Part shown: piece after piece, positions 26,292 to 34,346 of the stretch
Numbering within the stretch: the stretch's first letter is position 1
Layout of the letters: the number at the start of each line of letters is the position of its first letter
Assembly (NCBI RefSeq): GCF_910592395.1
Contig: NC_088325.1
Coordinates: forward strand, 2,757,501 to 2,821,500
DNA length: 64,000 nt
Direction: 5' to 3'
Source of the DNA: Lineus longissimus
Lineage: Eukaryota; Nemertea; Pilidiophora; Heteronemertea; Lineidae
Position numbers and translations under genes: made by a program
The notes under the pieces: generated by a model
Seen by the model: only the letters and a program-made list of their open reading frames with translations
The model's database searches: none
What the model was told of the DNA's origin: nothing

Positions 26292-26894
26292 AGTTTATAT
26301 TTCATTCCTTTATACTTCGTTTTTGCCATCTATCGTCGATCTTTTTATCACTTGAATTACCCTGAAACAGCGTAGTAATTCAAATTACTATACCGGCTAC
26401 TGGCCGCCGGATATTGACAATAGACCCGACGAAAATCTTTGTTGGTTGGTGAAATTCAGGGGTGAATGGTTTGAAAGGCGCTGCTGCACAGTTCTTTTTG
26501 ATAATATTGCTAACGATACTTAAAATTTCCTGCGTCATTATATCATGTGGATGAACGAAATCAATATGCATTTTTGGCCCACCCGGTATCATAACGAACA
26601 TGTTGTAGTTTTTTCTCTAAACTCGTGAGTGCCAGGAAGGCAGTAGGAATCAAATTCTCCATTCAAAGGTCGGTAAGAAACGGCATTCGCATGGTATTGG
26701 GAGCCTACATGCCGTCGACGAAACCGCTCACATACCGATTCCGATGGCCCAGTGGCCGAGGCATCCGCCTCAGAAAATGAACCGTGGTTTATGAAATTTG
26801 CCACTGTATACATATGCACTTCCGGTAATCACCTATGCGCCGTCGAAGAAAACGGAAAAGCTCACCTACCGATCCCGATGGCCCAGAGGCCCAG
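26292..26894. other. Spacer with tRNA-like block, interrupted by Harbinger insertion
   Basis: Resembles 22,106-22,800 with internal deletions. The left flank of the Harbinger (ending GAGGCCCAG) and its right flank (CAGGCGACCGCCTC) together rebuild the tRNA-like repeat as it appears uninterrupted at 8171-8195 and 59,690-59,706. Confidence 0.6.
26892..26894. repeat. 3-bp target duplication (CAG) of Harbinger 1, left
   Basis: CAG precedes the GGCCTGTATTTATCAAGC end and is repeated at 51,673-51,675. A 3-bp duplication is the family norm. Confidence 0.7.
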
Positions 26895-26909
26895 GGCCTG
26901 TATTTATCA

Positions 26910-27085
26910 AGCTACTTAAGTCAAAGTATGGTGCCTAAGTATGTACCTAAGTTAAGTACTATACCTAAGTGGAATTCTCCAAGCTACTTACCTAAAGTAT
27001 CCTACTCAAATCCACCCCTTAATCTAAGACACCTATTAGTGTGTCCTAAGTCTAAGTGTGTTGGCTTAGAACACAAATTTTAATC
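26910..27085. promoter_or_regulatory. Subterminal repeat zone of Harbinger 1 (left)
   Basis: Contains multiple CCTAAGT, ACCTAAGT and TACTTAAG motifs within 175 bp, mirrored at 51,530-51,660. Subterminal motif clusters in Harbingers bind transposase or Myb-like protein; which one binds here is inferred. The transposase promoter must also lie in this zone. Confidence 0.5.
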
Positions 27086-27110
27086 ATTTCGTAAAGGAAG
27101 CTACTTCGAG

Positions 27111-28163
27111 ATGGCTGCGTTAATGCTGTTGCCGCAAATGGACATAAATCGGCGACGCGCTATGAGGCGGGAACGTGTATTTCGGGACAGACTGCATCCA
27201 TTGGATACTTACAATGATCTTGAACTTTATCAAAGATATCGGTTTGATCGTGGTATTATTTTAGACCTTGCCAACGTTATCAGGGAAAACTTGGAGCCGG
27301 ATACTAACAGAACTCATGCATTGCCATGCGAACTGAAGCTGCTTGTATCCTTGCGTTTATTCGCTTCTGGTTCGTTTCAACAGGTTGCTGGAGATACGGT
27401 CCAAATCTCACAGCCTACAATGTGCCGGGTGTTGTGGCAGGTCACTGAGGCGCTGCTATCGTTGATGGGCCGGGTGATTTGCTTCCCATCACAACAAGAG
27501 ATGGGAAATATTGTGAATGAATTTTACGATATTGCCCATTTCCCAGCTGTGGTTGGATGTGTAGATGGGACTCACATTTGGATACTGGGACCATCTGACC
27601 ACGAGTGGCGGTACATAAATAGGAAGCACTACTATTCGATCAACACGCAGGTTGTCCTGGATTCGAGGGCGAGGTTCATCAACATTGTTGCGAAGTGGCC
27701 AGGGAGTACACATGACTCTGTGATCCTACGTGAGAGTAGATTGGCCGAACTGATGGAAGAGCGAAGAGGTAACGAGGTTCTTTTGGGGGACAGCGGCTAC
27801 CCCGTACGGTCATGGTTAATGACCCCTTTCCTAAACCCAAATACCGTGCCTGAGCAACGCTACAACCGAGCACATAAACGCACACGAAGCTTAGTTGAGA
27901 GGGGGATTGGGCAGTGGAAAAGGAGATTCCATTGCCTCCATGGTCAGTTGCGGTACACACCGAGAAAGGCATGTGAAATCATAACAGTATGTGCTATTCT
28001 CCATAACATCGTGATAGACAGAGGACTGCCCGATTTTGATGAACAGCCGCCCATTGAACATCAGCCACAGCCAGATGTTGATCAAGAAAATGTTGTAGCC
28101 TTACCTGACCGATTTACAGGAGCGGGGGTCCGAAATCAACTTGTGAATCAACACTTCGCCTAA
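27111..28163 (+). CDS. Harbinger DDE transposase (HARBI1-like)
   Basis: 350 residues, full length for the family. The N-terminal RRERVFRDRLHPLD block and a helix-turn-helix region (about residues 84-110) precede the catalytic domain. Catalytic residues are D152 (GCVDGTH), D227 (GDSGYP) and E263 (RSLVERGIGQWKRRF). The start ATG follows the subterminal repeats directly and the frame is uninterrupted, so the enzyme could still be functional. It lies convergent to the Myb-like gene, 98 bp apart. It acts in the nucleus, cutting and joining element ends with its Myb-like partner. Confidence 0.93.
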   Translation: MAALMLLPQMDINRRRAMRRERVFRDRLHPLDTYNDLELYQRYRFDRGIILDLANVIRENLEPDTNRTHALPCELKLLVSLRLFASGSFQQVAGDTVQISQPTMCRVLWQVTEALLSLMGRVICFPSQQEMGNIVNEFYDIAHFPAVVGCVDGTHIWILGPSDHEWRYINRKHYYSINTQVVLDSRARFINIVAKWPGSTHDSVILRESRLAELMEERRGNEVLLGDSGYPVRSWLMTPFLNPNTVPEQRYNRAHKRTRSLVERGIGQWKRRFHCLHGQLRYTPRKACEIITVCAILHNIVIDRGLPDFDEQPPIEHQPQPDVDQENVVALPDRFTGAGVRNQLVNQHFA

Positions 28164-28261
28164 ACATGAAAAAAACGAAGTAAGTTTTTTTTATCACAGA
28201 GAAAATAGTATTCCCTGATCAATTTTATTTCACCTTATAAACTTTATCAAGAGAATCACAT

Positions 28262-28684
28262 TCACGGATTATGATAATGCTGATGAGACAAATAATCATT
28301 GTCAGCAGGTCGAGAAGGTGGCGTCTGTGGCCTGCAAGTGAAACTGGGATTTGATGTAGTAGTGGTTGCAGTTAGTTTCTGACTTTTCAAAAGCTCGATC
28401 TCTAATGATAACTTTTCTTTCTCCATTTTCAGCTTTTCTTTCTCCACTTTCAACTTTTCTATCTCTAGATTAGCTCGTTCTTTCTCCAGTAAGAGCAACT
28501 CCTTTTGCAATCCAAACAGTTCACTTGATTCCTCACTTTTCTTCTTTTTCTTCGGTGGTTCCAGATTATCATCATCGATGGCAGGACAGGGACTCGGTAA
28601 TGATGCTGCTGCACTGTACGCTGATTTGTACATGGGGAAGGTTGATGCTGCTTGACTTGGTTGCCTCGGGAACTTCCTAGCTAC
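28262..28684 (-). pseudogene. Myb/SANT-like Harbinger accessory protein, 3' part (split by Polinton)
   Basis: C-terminal 141 codons of the accessory gene: a basic KKKKK patch (possible nuclear localisation signal), then a long coiled coil rich in LEKE/LKVEKEK heptads. The 5' part lies on the other side of the Polinton at 50,725-51,304. The frame is continuous across the insertion once the 22,034-bp element and one CACAAC copy are discounted (153 plus 141 codons). Only the insertion breaks the gene. Confidence 0.85.
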
Positions 28685-28690
28685 CACAAC
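28685..28690. repeat. 6-bp target duplication (CACAAC) of the Polinton, left
   Basis: CACAAC abuts the AGAATATATG terminus and is repeated exactly at 50,725-50,730. Six-bp duplications are the Polinton hallmark. Confidence 0.95.
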
Positions 28691-28903
28691 AGAATATATG
28701 TATTGCGGTGGTAGGAACTAGGTTATGTTTTAGGCTCTTTTGACCAAAGACCTTACAGGTCTTTTGCCCCAAATTAGCCTACAACCCCAAAGAACCAATC
28801 CACCGCAATACATATATTCTATCATTCATGAGATTCCCAGTGAAGCGTTGCAATGAAATGGTCAGTGAAATGGTGAGGGAATACTAGAGCTCAATGGGTT
28901 AAT
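28691..28903 (+). repeat. Polinton left terminal inverted repeat
   Basis: Matches the inverse of 50,538-50,724 apart from about 26 extra bases, including a second, inverted copy of the terminal motif: CCACCGCAATACATATATTC ends at about 28,819. The first 130 bp can therefore fold back on itself. Confidence 0.9.
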
Positions 28904-29200
28904 GTAATCATGACTTACTGTATTCCAACAGAAAGTACACGTCAATAGCTTTCCAAGGATACCTCATTTGCAAATATCCGTTAAAAAATAGCAGAGAAAT
29001 GAACCCTTGAAGTTCGCACATCTTGACAGTCCCAGCGTATTCCAATAAATGCTGTAGGCCTACAAGACAGCTGATACAGTGATTAATCATTGTTGCTTGA
29101 ATCTATTGAAAATATTGTTGACAGAGTCTGCATGTACATGGTAACATATGCTGACCAAACAATACTCACGTCCCAAAGTATTACAAAGGTCTATTGTTCG

Positions 29201-29305
29201 TTAATGCGTTTATCCGACAGAATTTCGAGAAATTATTTTAGCGTCGCAAAAATAATTTTCAGCGCTGAAAATATTTTCGAAAATTCTGTCGGATAAACGC
29301 ATTAA
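29201..29305. repeat. Large palindrome (25-bp perfect arms)
   Basis: Arm 29,201-29,225 (begins TTAATGCGTTTATCCGACAG) is the exact inverse of 29,281-29,305. The interior is also imperfectly self-complementary around CAGCGCTG, and weak pairing continues outward (CTATTGT). It could be a cruciform origin or packaging site, or a small foldback insertion. Confidence 0.9.
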
Positions 29306-29334
29306 GACACAATAGGCCTTTTCATGTCTTTGAC

Positions 29335-29440
29335 AAGCAAAAATAATCAATGACTGCAACATCTGATATGGCCATTGTAATTTGCAAGCACAAATAATTA
29401 ATGACTGCAACATCTGATATGGTCATTGTACAATTGAATA
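29335..29440 (+). repeat. Two tandem ~52-bp direct repeats
   Basis: Both units contain ATGACTGCAACATCTGATAT followed by GGCCATTGTA or GGTCATTGTA. They lie just inside the large palindrome and before the capsid gene. Confidence 0.8.
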
Positions 29441-29551
29441 TCACAATGGTTTAAAGGCAAATGTTATTCTGATGAAATATCTTTCACCAGATTTAAGGCC
29501 TTAATTTTGCCTGGAAAATGTAACATAATTTTACTAGTAAATAAATAGAAA

Positions 29552-30808
29552 ATGGCAACAGGATATTTATTAAATACCGAAAGGACACATAAGATTCCAC
29601 TTGGTTTGAAAGCTGAGAGGCAGCATCATATCATTACTCATAACCCCTCATCTGCAAATCCCAAAGAAACACTGTATGTTAGAATACCGGCATTGCGAGA
29701 GAATACATTCTTTGTACCTAAATCTCTTTATCTGTCTGCTGATGTAACCATTTCTGGTGATTCTAAAAATAGTGTTGTAAATAATCTTGGTAGAAACCTG
29801 ATTTCAAAGATGGTGGTTAAGTGGGGAACAGAGCAGATATTTGACCTTGACGAATACAGTCATTATTCTACATTTAAAGATCTGTGGTTAACAGAAGAAG
29901 AAAGAAATGATAGAGTTTTTCAGGGTATTCAGTCAAAAAATCTTAGAGAATTAAGATCAGGAGTCGCTGAAGCTGATGTCACTGGAGAAACAGCTAATGA
30001 AAAGACATTAAAGAAAGTGTTTGACAAGAAGTACAAAATACCGTTAGATTTTGAATTATTCCATCATCATGCTCCATTTTACAAGTTTCCAATTCAAGAA
30101 GATGTTATCATTGAAATCACATTAGCACCAAAGGAAGAGATCATAGTTACCGCAACCACAGCAAGTATGGGCTACAAACTAGAGAATATTTGTTTTGAAT
30201 ATGACACCGTAACCAACAACATGATTGCTAGTCAATTGAGTAACAAGTACAATTCTGGATTCTCAATATTTTATGATTGGGTAGACCATTTTAAGACAGT
30301 CAATGTTACTGCTAATGAAACACTAATTAATGAGAACATCAACTTTCCAAGAATGTCTATTAAAGGATTATTATTACTATTTGTGTCTGACTATGTAGAT
30401 GGAGCTAGAGATTCAGAGAAGTTTGAAAACCCTAACATAAGAAAAGTGCAGATCACAATAGAGGGTGTTGCCAATCAGGTGTTCCCAGAAGGAATGAGAA
30501 TGATGGATCAATGGGAGGAGATCAAGAAACACTTCATGTCTGAAGATTTGAAGAAAACTCATGACTGTAACATGACCATGGAGAAATACTATGGTGATTC
30601 TAATCACTATGGTTTATGGTTGGACCTGAGAACTTCTGAAGACAATCGTCTACACGGATCAGGAAAGAAGCTTCAGAACACAAAAGATGGTATTCAATTA
30701 TCTATTACAAAGAAATCTGGAAAGGGACCATACAAAATGCACATATTCGTGGTTTCTGACGCCCAGGTTAATATTCAGAATTCTCAGATTGCTTCACTCC
30801 AACACTAA
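29552..30808 (+). CDS. Major capsid protein (double jelly roll, hexon-like)
   Basis: 418 residues. Position, length and style match Polinton/adintovirus capsid proteins: an N-terminal arm with polar segments (residues 1-35), beta-rich region, PLDFELFHHHAPFYKFPI (about residues 170-187), and a C-terminal IFVVSDAQVNI segment. No catalytic motif is expected. It would form the pseudo-hexagonal trimers of the particle. The gene is intact and contains no double-hairpin repeat. The start is the first ATG after an AT-rich leader. A CAACAC/GTGTTG hairpin follows the stop closely. Confidence 0.85.
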   Translation: MATGYLLNTERTHKIPLGLKAERQHHIITHNPSSANPKETLYVRIPALRENTFFVPKSLYLSADVTISGDSKNSVVNNLGRNLISKMVVKWGTEQIFDLDEYSHYSTFKDLWLTEEERNDRVFQGIQSKNLRELRSGVAEADVTGETANEKTLKKVFDKKYKIPLDFELFHHHAPFYKFPIQEDVIIEITLAPKEEIIVTATTASMGYKLENICFEYDTVTNNMIASQLSNKYNSGFSIFYDWVDHFKTVNVTANETLINENINFPRMSIKGLLLLFVSDYVDGARDSEKFENPNIRKVQITIEGVANQVFPEGMRMMDQWEEIKKHFMSEDLKKTHDCNMTMEKYYGDSNHYGLWLDLRTSEDNRLHGSGKKLQNTKDGIQLSITKKSGKGPYKMHIFVVSDAQVNIQNSQIASLQH

Positions 30809-30829
30809 GGTGTTGCAAGAACAAAGTTC
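30799..30829 (+). terminator. Two short hairpins after the capsid gene stop
   Basis: CAACAC-TAAG-GTGTTG overlaps the stop region, and GAAC-AAA-GTTC at 30,819-30,829 is a single-arm relative of the double-hairpin repeats. A 3'-end or RNA-stability role is inferred from position only. Confidence 0.4.
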
Positions 30830-30852
30830 GCTCCAACACTGAATACTAGATA

Positions 30853-31122
30853 ATGAGTTTTACTAGTGATTTTCTAAGTAATTAACTGGATACACCAGGA
30901 AAGAAAGATATCATAAATACACTGTATCAAAGTTTACTGTTGGCATCAACAACAATTGGTTACTCTATGCTACTGAAAAGGTTCTTGAGAATCAATATTG
31001 GTCCCCCAAGTCAGGCCAACCTAGAGGAAATTCTTAAACTGGATGGAACTGTAGCTATTAGTAATGGAACATTAGAGTACCTTTACGATCAAGGAATCCT
31101 ACCCAGAAATATTATGAAGTAA
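30853..31122 (+). pseudogene. Small Polinton protein with in-frame stop
   Basis: An ATG at 30,853 opens a frame of 10 codons, then TAA at 30,883, then the same frame continues for 79 sense codons to 31,120. The continuation has a hydrophobic segment (LYQSLLLASTTIGYSMLL) and a conserved-looking tail ending PRNIMK. Either this is a nonsense mutation in a roughly 90-residue membrane protein, or translation starts at a non-ATG codon such as TTG 30,940. Its place between capsid and penton genes suggests a virion role; no family is recognised. Confidence 0.45.
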
Positions 31123-31179
31123 GAATAATTTACTTATTTGATAAAAGGTAAATTTGAAAACGAAAATTTACTTAACTAA

Positions 31180-31947
31180 ATGGTTACTGTAATGAACATA
31201 GATTCAAGTGACTATCCAGATCAGAGTTCAAGTGATTTAACAGTCAATCTCAAGACTGAAATTCAAGATGCATGTAGCATCACTTTTACTTTTGCAGTAA
31301 TACCTTGTACATTCTACAACATAAGTGCAGCCAGGGAGAATAACCGAATCAAAGTTAAGGGGTTTGATGTGGCAGAGATTACGCTACCAGATGGTCTCTA
31401 TGACCTACAGAGCTTTTCAAAAGTATTTGCGGATAAGTTGAAAGAAAATAGTATGAGTAGAGGTGCTGTCAGATTTGACCTTGAAGAACCAACAGGTAAG
31501 GCCATCTTACACTTCCTAAAGAGAAAAAATGAGGCGCATTATCAGATCTACTTTCTTGGTAAAAGTAATGAATTATTTGGCATGAAATCAGAATGGCCTT
31601 ACCCTTTAGACAATAAAAGTAAGGATGATGTTGTAAGCGAGAAACCCATCAATTTTAGACCAATTAACCATTTTGTTTTTCACTGTGACATAATCGAATC
31701 TAATAGTGTATTAAGTAATGGTGAAGCATCTGATGTGCTAACCACAAGACCAATAAAGGAAGCTAATTTTGGAGATTTAATAGCATACACCTTTGAGAAA
31801 CCAATAGCAATTCCCTGTAAACCAAGATTCAATAAGCTGAATATTCGCTTAACTGATGAAAAAGGTGACATCATCGATCTTAATGGTCATAATGTACAGT
31901 ACCAATTGGTATTAACTCGAGCTATGCTCTCAGCGACACATCATTAA
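31180..31947 (+). CDS. Minor capsid protein, penton (single jelly roll)
   Basis: 255 residues. The C-terminal strand motif LNIRLTDEKGDIIDLNG followed by VQYQLVL is characteristic of Polinton/adintovirus penton proteins. It would fill five-fold vertices next to the major capsid protein encoded just upstream. The start ATG lies in a TAAATG context. The last residues (TRAMLSATHH) come from a half double-hairpin repeat at 31,919-31,929 inserted just before the stop. Confidence 0.8.
   Translation: MVTVMNIDSSDYPDQSSSDLTVNLKTEIQDACSITFTFAVIPCTFYNISAARENNRIKVKGFDVAEITLPDGLYDLQSFSKVFADKLKENSMSRGAVRFDLEEPTGKAILHFLKRKNEAHYQIYFLGKSNELFGMKSEWPYPLDNKSKDDVVSEKPINFRPINHFVFHCDIIESNSVLSNGEASDVLTTRPIKEANFGDLIAYTFEKPIAIPCKPRFNKLNIRLTDEKGDIIDLNGHNVQYQLVLTRAMLSATHH
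31919..31929 (+). repeat. Half double-hairpin repeat (penton C terminus)
   Basis: GAGC-TAT-GCTC hairpin followed by TCAG and then unrelated sequence; the second hairpin is absent. It supplies the last codons of the penton gene (RAMLS). Confidence 0.75.
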
Positions 31948-31980
31948 ATTCACTGGAATTAACATTTTCACTGGAATTAA

Positions 31981-32439
31981 ATGGCTGGCATTGGTATGTT
32001 ATTTGGATCTGCAATAATCAATGGATTAGCATTCACTGGATCCGGTTACCTTTTCAAGTCAATAGACAAAAACGGTTATGAAGATGAAGTGAAAAGACAT
32101 GATTTGGCTCAGGAGCAATTACAGAAGGCCTCCACAGAATGGGAGGAGCATAGAAAGAGTACTATTGACTTTGTTAATCTTGAATTAAAGAGAGAAAGAG
32201 ACGCTTCTATTGATTTTAACAATACTGATTCAGCACTTACTGTTTACAATCATTTACATCCAGAAAGAACTATTGTACTACCTCAGCGACCACAATTAAG
32301 TGATTACTACCAACCTAGTGATGAAATGAAGAAATACGAGTACCTATGGATTATCCTAGGACTTAGTGGTTTAGGGTTAATAATTTATTATTTTACTAGG
32401 GTTAGAAAGACTAAGACCACTGATCGGACACAGTCCTGA
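31981..32439 (+). CDS. Conserved Polinton membrane protein
   Basis: 152 residues with an N-terminal hydrophobic segment (GMLFGSAIINGLAFTGSGYLF), a charged helical middle (KRHDLAQEQLQKASTEWEEHR), a conserved RPQLSDYYQPSDEMKKYE motif and a C-terminal transmembrane helix (residues 122-139). I recall the same order and LSDxYxPSD motif in many invertebrate Polintons, where the function is unknown; a membrane-active virion role is inferred. TAAATG start 33 bp after the penton stop. The last codons (DRTQS) derive from a half double-hairpin repeat. Confidence 0.7.
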   Translation: MAGIGMLFGSAIINGLAFTGSGYLFKSIDKNGYEDEVKRHDLAQEQLQKASTEWEEHRKSTIDFVNLELKRERDASIDFNNTDSALTVYNHLHPERTIVLPQRPQLSDYYQPSDEMKKYEYLWIILGLSGLGLIIYYFTRVRKTKTTDRTQS

Positions 32440-32469
32440 TGATCGGACACAGTCCTGAGAGCATAGCTC
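32426..32469 (-). repeat. Double-hairpin repeats: one half and one full unit
   Basis: Half unit GGAC-ACA-GTCC at 32,426-32,436, then a full inverted unit at 32,445-32,469 (GGAC-ACA-GTCC, TGA, GAGC-ATA-GCTC). They span the end of the membrane-protein gene and the gap to the convergent ATPase gene. Confidence 0.9.
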
Positions 32470-32483
32470 GATCAGAAGCGGGA

Positions 32484-33104
32484 CTAAGATTTTTGATGGG
32501 AAAGAGTAAATCCAAATGGATGTTGTAGTCTAATGATCAGTTTTGATCCTTTTTTCATCTTAAGTTCTTCTATGTAGTACTGTCTTTTCTCCTTAGGAAT
32601 AACACTGTTTTCTTCTAAGGCATCTTTCATGGCTGATTCATCCTTGTTAAAAAATAATACTAAAATTCTTATGTTCTCTCTGTAGTCCTTGACAACTGAA
32701 TTGTACTTCTGAACTAGTAACCAAACAGTGAGATTGTAGTGCCTGCCGGAAAAGGCAAGATTACATAACTCGGACACCTTCTTTTTTGTGTCTCTCAAAT
32801 TAGCACAGTCATCAATGAGGAATAATGTGTTAGAACCAGCAAAGGTCAGAGTAGCAAACTGAAGCACAAGGTCCAAATTACTGGCCACAGCTTCGGGATT
32901 AACTATGTAGACGTTCTTGTCTTGGTAAATCCATTTCCTTTCATATGTCTTATTGTTGAAATATGTTGGACAGAAAATGACTATGTTCTGGAACTTGTGC
33001 CAATACTCCTTTTCTAAGAGGTCAAGGGCAAAATATGTCTTACCACAATTGGTAACACCAGAAATTAACATATTGTGTGGCTCGTAAATAAATACTTCAC
33101 TCAT
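32484..33104 (-). CDS. Genome-packaging ATPase (FtsK/HerA, A32-like)
   Basis: 206 residues. Walker A GVTNCGKT at residues 16-23, Walker B TLFLIDD with D98/D99, and the downstream SGRHYNLTVWLLVQ segment typical of Polinton and poxvirus A32-type packaging ATPases. Powers DNA packaging into the capsid. Divergent to the integrase: the two start codons are separated by only TTAA, within the palindrome CATTTAAATG (33,102-33,111). Confidence 0.9.
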   Translation of the reverse strand: MSEVFIYEPHNMLISGVTNCGKTYFALDLLEKEYWHKFQNIVIFCPTYFNNKTYERKWIYQDKNVYIVNPEAVASNLDLVLQFATLTFAGSNTLFLIDDCANLRDTKKKVSELCNLAFSGRHYNLTVWLLVQKYNSVVKDYRENIRILVLFFNKDESAMKDALEENSVIPKEKRQYYIEELKMKKGSKLIIRLQHPFGFTLSHQKS

Positions 33105-33111
33105 TTAAATG
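33102..33111. promoter_or_regulatory. Palindromic shared start region CATTTAAATG
   Basis: The ATPase start (minus, 33,104) and integrase start (plus, 33,109) are both in a TTTAAATG context inside one 10-bp palindrome. Core promoter elements must lie inside the opposite gene, or the TAAATG itself acts as an initiator, as in poxvirus late promoters (inference). Confidence 0.5.
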
Positions 33112-34257
33112 GATGTAAAGGATGACACACAGCAGTATCTAAGGGATTTGTACTACAACCCCGAGAGTCCCGTGGCTTACAGTTCTTTGAGTAAAATCTG
33201 GAAACAGGTCAAGGAAGATATGACTTCGTCACGAGAGCAGAGCTCAGGAAAACTTATCAAACAAAAAGAAGTGAAAGAATTTCTAGAAACACTACCAACT
33301 CACCAACTACACAAACCGGCCATTAAGAAATTCACCTTCAGGAAGACAATGGTATCGTACATCGATCAACAGTGGCAAGCTGATCTGGTTGACATGCAGA
33401 AATTCGAGAGTAAGAATAAGGGTTTCCGATTCATTTTAACAGTCATAGATCTATTTAGTCGTTTTTCTTGGGCTCTAGCAGTTAAGAGTAAGAGGGGAGA
33501 AGAAATCAGAGATGCATTCAAATTGATTTTCAGGACTTCGTCCAAGGAGCAAAGCTCTAGAGAAGCAAAACCAACGAAAATCCAGTTTGATGACGGTAAA
33601 GAATTTTACAACAAACACTTCAAGGAACTCTTAACAGAAAATGACATAGAATGGTTCTCCACAAAATCTGATAAGAAGGCAGCAGTAGTAGAAAGATTCA
33701 ATAGAACCCTTAAAGAAAAAATGTGGCGTTATTTCACCGCTAAGGAGACTGACAAGTGGATTGACGTTCTGGATGACCTGATCAGCGGCTACAATAACAC
33801 ATTTCACTCATCAATAGGTATGAAACCTGTAGATGCCAGAAAGATGGAAAACGAAGGAACAGTGTGGTACAATCTTTACGGTCTTCACCTCAAAGAGACA
33901 TTTGGTGATCCAAAGTACAAAGTAGGTGACAGTGTAAGAATTTCAAAGTACAAGTCCATTTTCGGTAAAGGTTACATGCCCAACTACACTGAGGAGGTGT
34001 TCCAAATCAAACAGATCATCTTTACTCACCCTATCGTCTACAAGCTTGAGGATTACCACAAAGAAGAAATTCAAGGATATTTCTATGAAGAGGAATTGAG
34101 CTATGTTCCTAATCCTGACCAGCTAGAGTACAAGATCGAGAAAATCCTAAGGTACAAGACCAGTAAAGGCAAGAAATACGGATTAGTGAAGTGGAAGGGT
34201 TACAGTGATAAGTTCAATGAATGGTTACCAGTTTCTGATATCAAATCATTGAAATGA
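33109..34257 (+). CDS. Integrase (RVE core plus chromodomain)
   Basis: 382 residues. RVE catalytic residues D92 (WQADLVDM), D161 (FDDGKEF) and E195 (VVERFNRTLKEK). A C-terminal chromodomain (about residues 340-380: EKILRYKTSKGKKYGLVKWKGY...EWLP) is usual in Polinton integrases and may direct insertion to chromatin. Two double-hairpin repeats are inserted in frame: residues 38-46 (TSSREQSS) before the core, and residues 143-151 (TSSKEQSSR) inside the core between D92 and D161. The core motifs remain intact. Confidence 0.93.
   Translation: MDVKDDTQQYLRDLYYNPESPVAYSSLSKIWKQVKEDMTSSREQSSGKLIKQKEVKEFLETLPTHQLHKPAIKKFTFRKTMVSYIDQQWQADLVDMQKFESKNKGFRFILTVIDLFSRFSWALAVKSKRGEEIRDAFKLIFRTSSKEQSSREAKPTKIQFDDGKEFYNKHFKELLTENDIEWFSTKSDKKAAVVERFNRTLKEKMWRYFTAKETDKWIDVLDDLISGYNNTFHSSIGMKPVDARKMENEGTVWYNLYGLHLKETFGDPKYKVGDSVRISKYKSIFGKGYMPNYTEEVFQIKQIIFTHPIVYKLEDYHKEEIQGYFYEEELSYVPNPDQLEYKIEKILRYKTSKGKKYGLVKWKGYSDKFNEWLPVSDIKSLK
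33221..33245 (-). repeat. Double-hairpin repeat in integrase
   Basis: TGAC-TTC-GTCA, CGA, GAGC-AGA-GCTC. The first arm pair has a compensatory G-to-T and C-to-A change relative to GGAC/GTCC. Read in frame as TSSREQSS. Confidence 0.9.
33533..33557 (-). repeat. Double-hairpin repeat inside integrase core
   Basis: GGAC-TTC-GTCC, AAG, GAGC-AAA-GCTC; both arms perfect. Read in frame as TSSKEQSSR. Confidence 0.9.
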
Positions 34258-34346
34258 AATAAAGTCTCTAAAGTGACTTAAGTCACAAGAACAAGTTCGA
34301 AAAACGTAATTTAAAAAAAAAAATGTCCTACTAAATAAAGAAAGAA
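34258..34346. terminator. Hairpins after integrase
   Basis: A perfect palindrome GTGACTTAAGTCAC at 34,273-34,286 and GAAC-AA-GTTC at 34,289-34,298, followed by an A run. This resembles the hairpin pair after the capsid gene. A 3'-end function is inferred. Confidence 0.4.

Larger units (their letters stand above)
28904..29551. other. Polinton left non-coding region
   Basis: No gene is supported. Holds a large palindrome (29,201-29,305) and two tandem copies of a ~52-bp repeat (29,335-29,440). The AT-rich leader before 29,552 (AGTAAATAAATAGAAA) probably carries the capsid gene promoter. Confidence 0.6.

Noticed and set aside
28908-29090. 60-codon minus frame next to the left TIR
   Set aside because: Lacks conserved features and lies in the non-coding control region beside palindromes.
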